From Bacillota bacterium (lineage in GTDB: Bacteria; Bacillota; Clostridia; Acetivibrionales; DSM-1351): a stretch of 64,000 bases of DNA. The notes under the pieces were generated by a model. It saw only the letters and a program-made list of their open reading frames with translations, had not been told where the DNA came from and did not search any database. The stretch is taken from NCBI GenBank assembly GCA_023444055.1, contig JAEZRV010000031.1, forward strand, positions 1-64,000, written 5' to 3'. Shown in pieces: positions 25,442-33,602 of the stretch (positions within the stretch are counted from its first letter, which is position 1; the number at the start of each line of letters is the position of its first letter). A program made the translations under genes and the position numbers.

Positions 25442-26432
25442 TATAAATATGGGTTATTTATGCGGGAATAATTTACCCTATGAAATATTCCGCACATGCG
25501 GTATAAAACTCACAAAAATAAATTGCAATGGTCAGGTGTCAAGTAATTCCAAAATTCATTTTCCTACATACATGTGCTCATATGCAATGAATTGTTTAGA
25601 ATTATTTATAGAAGATAGTGACCATGATGGATATATTCTTGAGAATAGGTGTCATGCAATGATAGCTTTGTATGAGTATTTACGCGAGTATATGCCACAT
25701 AAGAAACTATTTATGTTTAATACAGCAAAAACCAGTTCCAGACATGCTTCGAAAAATTACTGCAATGAGATATCCAGACTAATAAAATTTTTGGAGGTAG
25801 AATTTAATATATCAGTTACTCATCAAGTATTGGAATTTAATAGAATTAATTTAGTAAATGATCTTAAGCAAAAAAGGAAAATGATTGATCATATTGTAAA
25901 GAACTCAATCTCATTGGCTTTATCAGACATTGAAGTTCTTGAGATGCAAACATCAGAGCCTTTTGAGTTAGATGTGGAATTGAAAAAAATTGCTGAGCGA
26001 AAGCCAATAAATGGACAGGGTGCCGAAATTCTATTATGTGGGATGCACATTACCCCTTTGGATATTATTGATGTGATTAATGAGTATGGAGGTAAAGTAG
26101 TTTTATATGATAATTTCGAGAACAATGAATTAGATAACACCAATTTTAGTAATCGGTCTGAAACGGCAGATTTTAAACAACAGGAAAATCTGACGTGCAA
26201 TTGGAATCCAGGATGGCTACAGTCCTTTGAAAATAAACTTGCCAGATATAGTATTAAAGGCATTATATTTTCGACTATTAAGTTCTGCCCAACTCAGTCA
26301 TATGGAGTGATACTTCTAGCTAATTTGGCAAAGAAAAGAAACATACCATTCTTAGTATTAAATGATTCTTTTTCAAGCAATTGTTCGGCGCAGGTTCGTA
26401 CAAGAATTCAAGCCTTTCTAGAGTGCTTATAA
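25428..26432 (+). CDS. 2-hydroxyacyl-CoA dehydratase/benzoyl-CoA reductase-like subunit (first)
   Basis: About 334 residues of the HgdB/FldB/BcrB superfamily: INMGYLCGNNLPYEIFRTCG at the start, TYMCSYAMNCLELF (Cys of the family cluster site), ENRCHAM, then EILLCGMHITPLDIIDVINE and a Cys-containing FSTIKFCPTQSYG near the end. The start is uncertain: GTG 25428 (AGGGAAG upstream), ATG 25401 or ATG 25449; all overlap or abut the activator gene. Together with 26453 it would form the heterodimer that carries a [4Fe-4S] cluster and removes water from, or reduces, an acyl or aryl thioester. It is divergent from amino-acid-fermentation enzymes, and no CoA-transferase lies nearby. Confidence 0.75.
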   Translation: MRQRDINMGYLCGNNLPYEIFRTCGIKLTKINCNGQVSSNSKIHFPTYMCSYAMNCLELFIEDSDHDGYILENRCHAMIALYEYLREYMPHKKLFMFNTAKTSSRHASKNYCNEISRLIKFLEVEFNISVTHQVLEFNRINLVNDLKQKRKMIDHIVKNSISLALSDIEVLEMQTSEPFELDVELKKIAERKPINGQGAEILLCGMHITPLDIIDVINEYGGKVVLYDNFENNELDNTNFSNRSETADFKQQENLTCNWNPGWLQSFENKLARYSIKGIIFSTIKFCPTQSYGVILLANLAKKRNIPFLVLNDSFSSNCSAQVRTRIQAFLECL

Positions 26433-26452
26433 TGAGGTGGGAGAGATATTAG

Positions 26453-27610
26453 ATGGATATTAATGAACAATATTACGAAGATTTTTATTTCAGCTTAATT
26501 AAATTTCAATATAGGTTTTATCGTGATATGGCCAAGAACCAAGGAAAAATTATTTTTAAGGATATAGGATTTCCGCAAGAATTAATTTTAGGCGCAGGGC
26601 TTATGCCGGTCATTGTAGAGTCAATGATTGGATTGCTTCCCCCAACACTATTAAATGAAAAAGGGTTTGATAAGGCAAATAGTATATTTTATGATACGGG
26701 GAGTTGTAGTTTTCATCGCTTAGCTCTGTCGGCCATTCACAATAACTTGGTCGAATTGCCAAATGCCTTTATAGGTTTAAATGCATGTCAGGAAGTAGTT
26801 AATGATTTTTTTGTTATATCCAATGAGCATCAAATACCTTTTTATGCTGTTGACTTACCATATGAAAGAACAGAGGATGCAGTATTGTATGTTGAGAAAC
26901 AATATGAAGAGACATTTGAAAAGCTATGTAAACTCTCAGGCGAAGGCGTGAATTATTCGAAATTAATAGAAACTATTAAACTTTCCAATGCAGCGTCAAA
27001 CTATTTTAGAAAGGCTAATAGTATCAGAAAAGAATATCCAGGATTGATTTATGGTGGACCAATGCTCAAATTTGTCAATCTTGTCATGATGTTTGGGACA
27101 GAAGGTGCTTTACAGGTGGCCCGTGAATATTATGAAACATGTAGTAGGTATGCTCAATCTGGAGAGAGAAAGGTAAATTCAAAATGTAAAATTCTGTGGT
27201 GCAACATGGGGATCAACTATGATGATAAATTTTATGAATACATTGAAAAAGAGCTAGGAGCAATGATCGTAATAGAGGAATTCAATATATTGCCAGAAGT
27301 AGAAATATCCACGGATAATCCTTTTTTAGGACTAGCTAAAAGAACGCTAAATACTTCCTTTATAAGCGATGCGAGATTGCGGGCTGAGAACTTAGTGAAA
27401 TTAGCTAATGATTATGATGTGGATGGTGTTGTATTTTTTTCTCATATGAATTGCAGGTTTTTTAATTCAAAATTTAATATTTTAAAGAAATATTTAAATC
27501 AAAAGGGTATTCCTATAATAGAACTGAGTGGAGACTGTATAGATAAACGGAGCTATAATAGGGCACAACTAATAACCAGGCTTGAGGCCTTTGTGGAAAT
27601 GATTTCTTAG
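26453..27610 (+). CDS. 2-hydroxyacyl-CoA dehydratase/benzoyl-CoA reductase-like subunit (second)
   Basis: A 385-residue paralogue of the same superfamily. It has the opening helices, FPQELILGAGLMPVIVES, a Cys in TGSCSFHRLAL and LNACQEVV, YAVDLPYERTED, LWCNMGINYDDKFYEYIE, and the end VFFSHMNCRFFN...IPIIELSGDC. These are the places of cluster and CoA-site residues in HgdB/FldC-like proteins. It starts 20 bases after its partner with GGTGGGAGAG upstream and ends 10 bases before the ligase gene. A thioester on the neighbouring carrier protein, rather than free CoA, may be its substrate. Confidence 0.78.
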   Translation: MDINEQYYEDFYFSLIKFQYRFYRDMAKNQGKIIFKDIGFPQELILGAGLMPVIVESMIGLLPPTLLNEKGFDKANSIFYDTGSCSFHRLALSAIHNNLVELPNAFIGLNACQEVVNDFFVISNEHQIPFYAVDLPYERTEDAVLYVEKQYEETFEKLCKLSGEGVNYSKLIETIKLSNAASNYFRKANSIRKEYPGLIYGGPMLKFVNLVMMFGTEGALQVAREYYETCSRYAQSGERKVNSKCKILWCNMGINYDDKFYEYIEKELGAMIVIEEFNILPEVEISTDNPFLGLAKRTLNTSFISDARLRAENLVKLANDYDVDGVVFFSHMNCRFFNSKFNILKKYLNQKGIPIIELSGDCIDKRSYNRAQLITRLEAFVEMIS

Positions 27611-27620
27611 GAGGATGAAT

Positions 27621-29582
27621 ATGTTTAAGAGTTTAATTGATATGCTAAACACCAATAAGTCAGATGATGTGGGAATTACTTTTATTTTAAATGAGAATAG
27701 TGAAAAATTTGTATCTTATAATAATTTGTTTGAAAAGGCTGCATGTTCGCTGCATGTATTACAGAGCAAAGGGATTAAACCAGGAGATAAAATAATACTT
27801 CAAATTGAAGATTTGGAAAAATATATTTATTCATTGTGGGCATGTATTTTAGGGGGGATTATCCCGGTTCCGTTGTCAGTTGGGATTACTGATGAACAAA
27901 TTGCAAGATTATTTAGGGTTTATAATTTATTTGAACAGCCATATGTACTGACTACAGATGGTGTTTTTAAAACAGTCAAAAGATTTGAAGAAAATGCATC
28001 CTCCGAAATAATTGGAAAATTTGATCATAAACAAGTTATACTTTATGATCAAATTGATCAAGGGATTGAAAAGGGGATTATATCCGATGCTGACTTGGAT
28101 GATATCGCTCTTATTATGTTTTCATCCGGATCAACCGGGGAACCCAAAGGTGTCAAAACAACACATAGAAATATCTTAGTGACAAATGAAGATTTAATCG
28201 AGAAATTCAATGTTGATTCAAGTGATGTTTCATTACATTGGATGCCATTAACCCATATGGTTGGAATCGTTTTCTGCCATCTATTTCCGATAATGACATT
28301 AACACCGCAATACTTAATGGACAAAATGGTGTACATCAGATCACCAAAGATTTGGCTTAATAAAATATGCGAACACAGAGCGACTATATTATTAACTGCC
28401 AATTTTGGTATGAAATATTTAATGTCAAAGGTTGATAAGAATGAAAATAATGGTTGGGATCTATCGCATATCAAGGTAATTACAATTGGAGGCGAACTAT
28501 TGTCCTCTTCGTTGTTTGATTCGTTCCTTTTATTTTTTAAAGATTATGGGATTAAGAAATGTATGATTAGTCCGGTATATGGAGTGACAGAGGCAATGGT
28601 TGTGGCCTGTGTATCCCAAGAAAAAGTAATTAATTCGTATTGTTTGGACAGAGGTAGCCTGTCTATTGGTTCAGATATAAAAGAAAATCTGCAGGAAGGA
28701 ATTACCTTCGTTGGACTTGGTACTCCACCCAAACGTTGCAAAGTAAGAATCTGTGATAACGAAGATAATATTTTAGCAGAGGGAAAAGTAGGTCATATTC
28801 AGGTTAGTGGCCCTAATGTTACCCCCGGGTATTATCTGCCTGTAAATGATGCATTTTCTGCGGATGACTGGTATAAAACTGGAGATGTCGGATTTATTCA
28901 AAATGAGGAGGTTATCATTACAGGGCGTGCAAAGGAAATGATAATCGTGAATATGGTCAATTACTATCTATTTGATATTGAGTCAGTGATAGAAAAGGTA
29001 GATCATTCACTGGTTGGAAACATAGCAGCCTGCGGTATTATTAATAAAGATACATTAGAGGATGATGTTATATTATTTATCCAGAATGAAGGCAATGAAC
29101 AGCAAAGATTGAGTGAATTGATATCAGGAATTAAGTATTCAGTTAAATCTAAGATAGGACTGGATATTAAATATGTAATTCCTTTAAAAGAGTTACCAAG
29201 AACAGGAGTTGGCAAGGTTGGTCGTATAGTTTTAAAGAATAGATATTTAAACGGGGAATTTAATGAAATTATTGCCAAAACAAATTTAATATCAACAGAT
29301 AAAAAAAATGAATCGTATGAACAGTATAATGGAATTGATGTCAGTGAAAAATTAATAGAAATTATTAAGTCGGTACTGAAGATTGAAAATGTAATGTTAT
29401 CAGATAATATCTTTGAACTGGATGTACAATCACTGACGGCTATGCAGATTGCTGTGGAAATTGAAGACTATTTCGGTATTCTTTTTGAACTTAGGGGGTT
29501 ATACGAAAATCCATCAGTTGGGGATATATCAAATAAAATTAAAGAATTATTAGTGGAAAAATCAACTGCAAATGGGATTTGA
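27621..29582 (+). CDS. Acyl/aryl-AMP ligase with C-terminal carrier-protein domain
   Basis: About 653 residues. The ANL adenylation core shows ALIMFSSGSTGEPKGVKTTH (P-loop), HWMPLTHMVGIVFCHLFPIM (typical of fatty-acyl-AMP or related acid ligases), VYGVTEAM, WYKTGDVGFI and a PRTGVGKVGRIVL hinge-lysine segment. Residues ~575-645 are a carrier domain with the phosphopantetheine Ser in FELDVQSLTAMQIA. The amino-acid-binding Asp of NRPS A-domains is not at the expected place, so a carboxylic acid is the likely substrate. It would load an acid onto its own carrier arm to start the pathway. ATG 27621 with TAGGAGG is preferred to 27615. It is the last gene of the operon. Confidence 0.88.
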   Translation: MFKSLIDMLNTNKSDDVGITFILNENSEKFVSYNNLFEKAACSLHVLQSKGIKPGDKIILQIEDLEKYIYSLWACILGGIIPVPLSVGITDEQIARLFRVYNLFEQPYVLTTDGVFKTVKRFEENASSEIIGKFDHKQVILYDQIDQGIEKGIISDADLDDIALIMFSSGSTGEPKGVKTTHRNILVTNEDLIEKFNVDSSDVSLHWMPLTHMVGIVFCHLFPIMTLTPQYLMDKMVYIRSPKIWLNKICEHRATILLTANFGMKYLMSKVDKNENNGWDLSHIKVITIGGELLSSSLFDSFLLFFKDYGIKKCMISPVYGVTEAMVVACVSQEKVINSYCLDRGSLSIGSDIKENLQEGITFVGLGTPPKRCKVRICDNEDNILAEGKVGHIQVSGPNVTPGYYLPVNDAFSADDWYKTGDVGFIQNEEVIITGRAKEMIIVNMVNYYLFDIESVIEKVDHSLVGNIAACGIINKDTLEDDVILFIQNEGNEQQRLSELISGIKYSVKSKIGLDIKYVIPLKELPRTGVGKVGRIVLKNRYLNGEFNEIIAKTNLISTDKKNESYEQYNGIDVSEKLIEIIKSVLKIENVMLSDNIFELDVQSLTAMQIAVEIEDYFGILFELRGLYENPSVGDISNKIKELLVEKSTANGI

Positions 29583-29663
29583 GAATGGACAGTACATCCA
29601 AAAACTGAACACTTTTTTCATCGACTATACATAACATGATTAAAAAGCAACCAATCAAAATCT

Positions 29664-29701
29664 AATCCTCCAACTGAAGCTAAAACTTCAATTGTAGGAT
29701 T
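29664..29701. terminator. Imperfect hairpin after the prenyl-lipid operon
   Basis: Arms 29664-29679 and 29686-29701 (16 bp, two mismatches, 6-base loop) lie 82 bases after the ligase stop codon. There is no clear T-run, so this may be a weak terminator, a processing hairpin or the scar of an insertion element. No other structure was seen between 29583 and 29811 except out-of-frame minus-strand codons that continue the ASCH remnant region. Confidence 0.4.
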
Positions 29702-29811
29702 AACTAGTTAGCTAACATTTAATCTGTTTATTCCATAATTCTATAAAATCAGAGTGGCTTATTATTTCTTGTTCAGCAGCAACTTCTGCAATAGAAATTG
29801 CTGTGGTGAAA

Positions 29812-30060
29812 TCAGCTTCTGAGGTTTATTGGTGTTTGATATATATTTAGATTTTCAATTTTTAAAGCAAATCCAGATTTTACATTATCAAAATATATAT
29901 TAAAAAATTCTTCATCTACACCAGAAAATAATTTTGTCCTTGACCATATGTTTTCTGGTGTATCGCATATAATTTCATTAAGTGAAAATTCTCCAATGAT
30001 TTTTCCAACTGGCATGGTAGAGTAAATAAATACTGAATCAACATTTTCTTTGAATATTTT
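29812..30060 (-). pseudogene. ASCH-domain gene fragment
   Basis: On the minus strand, RKKIFKENVDSVFIYSTMPV, then GKIIGEF...DTPENIWSRTK, FFNIYFDN and FALKIENLNIY are the core of an ASCH (PUA-like, RNA-binding) protein. The N-terminal strand and helix that should precede RKKIF are missing and replaced, in frame, by IS6 transposase sequence (YLYRTVDSAGNTIDFWLSL). A stop follows NLRS; the next ~40 codons towards 29706 continue open in another frame (AEVAAEQEIISHSDFIELW) and may be a second gene remnant. The piece is a fusion product of IS insertion and deletion and is probably not functional. Confidence 0.65.
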
Positions 30061-30512
30061 CTTTCTATTATCTCTAGTCAAAGAAAGCCAGAAATCAATA
30101 GTGTTTCCAGCAGAATCAACTGTACGGTAAAGGTACATATTCTTTCCACGTAGTTTAAGGTAAGTTTCATCAAGACGCTAGGAATCATTTGTTGTGTTGA
30201 GATGTTTCCTTAATTTTGAAGAAAGAACAGGTGAAAACTGTTTCACCCATCGATAAATTGTAGAATGATGAAGAGTCAGGCCTCTTTCAGCCATAATTTC
30301 AGCTAAATCACGAAAGGAAAGAGAGTATTCTAAGTACCAACGAACACATAAAAGAATAATACTGGCTTCATAATGTTTCCATTTAAATAGATTACCTTTG
30401 GTATTTTCATTTTCAATAGTGTTTATATGGAAGTTTACTCTTTTGAATTAGTTTGATACAATGGTAACATAATTTGGCAAAAAAATGTAGAGAGATTTCT
30501 TGTAACAGAACC
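30061..30512 (-). mobile_element. IS6-family transposase remnant
   Basis: Minus-strand frame: FKWKHYEASIILLCVRWYL, the YSLSFRDLAEIMAERGL helix, HHSTIYRWVKQF HTH, then RLDETYLKLRGKNMYLYRTV, DSAGNTIDFWLSL. These are the N-terminal and first DDE parts of an IS6/IS240-type transposase. A TAG replaces the conserved Trp codon before RLDETY, and the C-terminal half (second D and E) is lost where ASCH sequence begins. The outer end at 30500-30512, read on the minus strand as GGTTCTGTTACAA, resembles the IS6 terminal repeat GGTTCTGTTGCAA and marks the boundary. No second terminal repeat was found. It is a dead element. Confidence 0.8.
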
Positions 30513-30579
30513 AAAATAAAAACATTATTACCATATGCAGGGGAATAAGTGGGCGTGTCGAATAATTCTAGTGCAATTT

Positions 30580-31326
30580 TTAAGATTTATCAAGCCATTC
30601 ATTTATAGTAACATTGATGTCAATTTTATTTTCCTTGTTGTAGAAATTATATTTCTCAACCACTCTAATAAGTTCATTAATGTACTCTTGTATAGGTTGG
30701 TTTTGACCTTTTAACAAGAAATATTGATGATCAGGATTGTTCTTTAACTTTTCATATATAAACGAATCATTAAAAGTATTAAAAAAAGAGTTACGTAATA
30801 TTATAGTAATACTCTCCATCAAATCACTATCCAGATAAGAAGAATAGATAGATAGCATCTCTAAGATATTATCTTTAAAGGCTTTATTAATATTCCGTAT
30901 ATAAATTATACTAACATGCGCGTCACGATGATCAGCGAAAAACCCCATTGCTTGAATGTTTTCGAGACTGAAATTACTTTTTAACAGGTCAGCTATGGAA
31001 TTATATTGTCTCCCTAATTTTTCGATGGACTTTACAGATGAAAGAATAAATGAAAACAATAAATCCAACTGATTATATATGCTTATTCGTAGACTCTTTA
31101 AAGCATAAGCCTGCATTTTTTTTCTGTTTTCTTCTTCTTGTTTGAGTAGTTTTCTTTCAATCAAGATTACTATTATTATTGTTTGCAGCAACCCTGTTCC
31201 AAAATTGAGTAAGAAATTACTTGCAAAATCACTTTTATTTGAAACTAAAAAGTAATAAGCCACAAAGTTGCCCACAAGCAATATAAATATCCATCTATAA
31301 TTTTTGACGTATTTTATATCTCTCAT
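30580..31326 (-). CDS. Two-TM membrane protein of unknown function
   Basis: About 248 residues on the minus strand. The start at 31326 has AAGAGGAGAAAAGAT before it and is preferred to ATG 31347, which overlaps this site. Two N-terminal TM helices (YRWIFILLVGNFVAYYFLV and FGTGLLQTIIIVILI) are followed by a charged coiled coil (ERKLLKQEEENRKK) and a ~180-residue helical cytoplasmic domain (e.g. SIYNQLDLLFSFILSSVKSI). No family was recognised. Proteins of this design occur in accessory islands as putative sensors or defence accessories, but there is no direct support for that. It lies 65 bases downstream of the Zn-ribbon/HEAT gene on the same strand and may share its transcript. Confidence 0.6.
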   Translation of the reverse strand: MRDIKYVKNYRWIFILLVGNFVAYYFLVSNKSDFASNFLLNFGTGLLQTIIIVILIERKLLKQEEENRKKMQAYALKSLRISIYNQLDLLFSFILSSVKSIEKLGRQYNSIADLLKSNFSLENIQAMGFFADHRDAHVSIIYIRNINKAFKDNILEMLSIYSSYLDSDLMESITIILRNSFFNTFNDSFIYEKLKNNPDHQYFLLKGQNQPIQEYINELIRVVEKYNFYNKENKIDINVTINEWLDKS

Positions 31327-31391
31327 ATCTTTTCTCCTCTTTTTCATAATATAAGCTCATAAAATATTTAGTTGCCAGAATTTTCGCTTAA

Positions 31392-32783
31392 TTATTCAAG
31401 ATACGATTTTGCTAATATGCGTAGTTTTTTGCTTGAATCCGTTAAGGCAATATTAAATTGCGTGGTTAATATTGCTTCGGATTTAGGATCTGCAGGTCTT
31501 CGCATTATCATTATGGCTTTAATAGATGCGATACGAATATCCTCTTCAGAAGAGTCTTGCAGCATTTTGACAATCTGTGTAAAACCCGGCAAGGATTCAA
31601 TTTCCAATAAGGGATATCTTTCATTATTAAATTCTGCAACATTTCTTATAGCATTTACAATCTCCTTTTTATGTTTTTTAGCATAATCCTTGTTGAAATT
31701 AACAATATAATCTGCAATATCCCTATAGTTATCGAAAAAACTTGAGGTGAGTATTATTCCCTCATGCTCATTTCCATAGATATCTTTAGTACAGCGTGAG
31801 CATGTTTTTCTTCTATTATAAATAATGTTTCCATCACGGGCATCACATTCAACCCATTCGCCCCAACTGTGGTGGTATTCATTTTTTTGCTCGATTTTTC
31901 CATCATGTTCACAGCGCCGGCTTATTCTGCATGGATCTAATGGTAAAAGACCAATTTGCCATTCGCCCCAACTGTGTTGGTAATCACTTGACTTTTCAAT
32001 TCTCCTGCAGTGTTCACAGCGCCGAGCTATGAGGCATGGATCTAGTGGTATAAGTCCAGCCTGCCATTCGTCCCAAATATGCTTTTCTTCAGATGTACGT
32101 TCACTATTAGGACATCTTGTACAATACCTGACCTGTATACAGCTGTCAGGAGATTCATATTGCCAACATCCCCATATATGTTTTTCCTCTATATAATTTT
32201 GATAATTACATCCGGTATTTTGACAAGTTGTAACGATTTTGCAGCTGCCGCTTGATATGTAATGCGGAGGTGTCTCCTTATGTTCCGTTTGAAACTGCTT
32301 TTGCGAGCAACGTTTGCAGATGCTAATTTGTTCACATGGTTCTGAGCTTTCTTCTAATTGTTTGATTTTTGATTCTAATTCTCTTATTTTGTTGTCGATT
32401 TCCTTCGACATTTTTTGCTTATGTATTTTTTTCTTATCTTCATTTGTCGATGTATATTCTCCAAATATATCAGCATCTTCTATACTTAAGGCATCTTTTT
32501 TAGAAAGCAATTCTTTCTTTTCGATCTCAACACAATACTCCCATTTGCTCCAAGTATGGGGACCTTTTTTTTTATCTTCTGCCGGACAACGCATACAGTG
32601 CCTAATAAGATCACAAGAATTATCAGAAACATAATCCCATTCGCCCCAAGCATGCTCGCCTTTTTTTGTTTCTTCTGCTGGACAACGCATACAGTGCCTA
32701 ATAAGATCACAGGAATTATCAGAAACATAAACCCATTCACTCCATTTATGAATGCCTAGCCCACATTTTACTTTATCAAACAT
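31392..32783 (-). CDS. Tandem zinc-ribbon/HEAT repeat protein
   Basis: A 463-residue protein without a known family. The first ~345 residues hold about seven units of the form H-x-W-x-x-W...D-x-C...R-x-C-x-x-C (e.g. HAWGEWDYVSDNSCDLIRHC followed by MRCP). Each has Cys pairs able to bind zinc, and the third unit is split by a Lys/Glu coiled coil (~100-145). The last ~110 residues form HEAT-like helices (EEDIRIASIKAIMIM, SSKKLRILAKSYLE). The first two units (32 residues each) are almost identical at DNA level, so a recent tandem duplication occurred. AGAGGAGA precedes the ATG. The layout suggests a scaffold or binding protein. Confidence 0.7.
   Translation of the reverse strand: MFDKVKCGLGIHKWSEWVYVSDNSCDLIRHCMRCPAEETKKGEHAWGEWDYVSDNSCDLIRHCMRCPAEDKKKGPHTWSKWEYCVEIEKKELLSKKDALSIEDADIFGEYTSTNEDKKKIHKQKMSKEIDNKIRELESKIKQLEESSEPCEQISICKRCSQKQFQTEHKETPPHYISSGSCKIVTTCQNTGCNYQNYIEEKHIWGCWQYESPDSCIQVRYCTRCPNSERTSEEKHIWDEWQAGLIPLDPCLIARRCEHCRRIEKSSDYQHSWGEWQIGLLPLDPCRISRRCEHDGKIEQKNEYHHSWGEWVECDARDGNIIYNRRKTCSRCTKDIYGNEHEGIILTSSFFDNYRDIADYIVNFNKDYAKKHKKEIVNAIRNVAEFNNERYPLLEIESLPGFTQIVKMLQDSSEEDIRIASIKAIMIMRRPADPKSEAILTTQFNIALTDSSKKLRILAKSYLE
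32559..32750 (-). repeat. Two nearly identical 96-bp tandem repeats inside the Zn-ribbon gene
   Basis: Units 32655-32750 and 32559-32654 each encode 32 residues and differ at few positions; stretches such as GACAACGCATACAGTGCCTA are identical. Other repeats of the protein are divergent, so this pair is young. Confidence 0.8.
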
Positions 32784-33080
32784 GTTTTGTTCTCCTCTTT
32801 CATAAAGATCGCTGTTTATATTTAATATTTATATCATATTTTAAGCTAAACTACCATAAAAAGCCATAAACATTTTCTTTGAAGTTAGATGAAAATTATG
32901 ATTATTAACGCTTACATTTGACATGCATGCGTAACTTCCAATATTGGTTTATACTATGACTAAATGGATATAGAGCTAAATACATACTAAAAAGGGTTCT
33001 GGTGCAAGAATAAATTCTGTGATAGCATATACAGTATAATTAAGGGAAATAGGTTACTAAATGTCACAGAATCTATTTAC
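32784..33080. other. Intergenic region between divergent genes
   Basis: This AT-rich stretch contains the ribosome binding site of the minus-strand Zn-ribbon gene at its left end. A TTGACA at 32918-32923 has no acceptable -10 box at 16-18 bp. No gene, RNA or repeat was recognised. Confidence 0.5.
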
Positions 33081-33329
33081 GTGGAATCACTTTGGGAGAT
33101 AGGTTTCTATTTGGCTTATAGGCATGAAAAGAATAATTCTAAGTATTCTTTTATGTCACCTAAAAAATACAAGAAAGCAACTCAGTTAAATGAGAAGTAT
33201 AAATCAGATAATCAAAAACTGAAAAACACCCTGGTAAAGATTGATAAGAGTTATGAGTGTATTTCTGAAGAAGATGCTATTTCAATAACTATTAAGTTTT
33301 TAGCGGATAAGCTAAATGAACCTAACTGA
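33081..33329 (+). CDS. Small hypothetical protein
   Basis: An 82-codon frame from a GTG, without a convincing ribosome binding site. The product is hydrophilic and Lys-rich (KKYKKATQLNEKYKSDNQK), with a final helix EEDAISITIKFLADKL. It overlaps the next small frame by an ATGA-like arrangement. No family was recognised. It may be the remains of a larger gene, since it lies beside a truncated helicase-associated gene. Confidence 0.3.
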   Translation: MESLWEIGFYLAYRHEKNNSKYSFMSPKKYKKATQLNEKYKSDNQKLKNTLVKIDKSYECISEEDAISITIKFLADKLNEPN

Positions 33330-33516
33330 CAGTGAAGTACATCTGCTAAAAGAGCATGCACATGATGCGAAAATTAAACTTGCTGAATCGATAAATATCG
33401 GTGTTGACTGTGAAGAATATTTTTGTGATTTAATTAGTATCCTATTTTTGTTGAAAATGAGTAAAAAAATGAAAGTTAAAAAATCGTTTGTATGTTGCTT
33501 TGTAAGTTATTGCTAA
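33316..33516 (+). CDS. Small hypothetical protein, doubtful
   Basis: A 66-codon frame overlapping the previous one by 14 bases. The start region (LTDSEVHLLKEHAHDAKIKLAES) looks like a soluble helix pair, the end (KSFVCCFVSYC) is basic, Cys-rich and unlike a normal C-terminus. This may be a gene broken by a frameshift. It is listed because overlap with the previous frame hints at a two-gene unit. Confidence 0.25.
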   Translation: MNLTDSEVHLLKEHAHDAKIKLAESINIGVDCEEYFCDLISILFLLKMSKKMKVKKSFVCCFVSYC

Positions 33517-33602
33517 AGGGAAATGAAGTAAGTATACTTTAAAAATATTTTCGGAAAGAGAAACATAATTGAAATCATGAATTATGTATGGGGATAAAGA
33601 GA

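Noticed and set aside
24635..27610. Amino-acid fermentation dehydratase operon (e.g. hydroxyglutarate)
   Set aside because: No CoA-transferase or acyl-CoA dehydrogenase nearby; the three genes sit inside a prenyl-lipid operon and lead into a carrier-protein ligase.
31372..31686. Plus-strand open frame opposite the Zn-ribbon/HEAT gene
   Set aside because: It is a shadow of the minus-strand gene, lacks a ribosome binding site and has a composition typical of antisense frames.
32559..32750. 96-bp repeats as a CRISPR or IS end
   Set aside because: They are in-frame duplications inside the Zn-ribbon gene, with no inverted ends or spacers.
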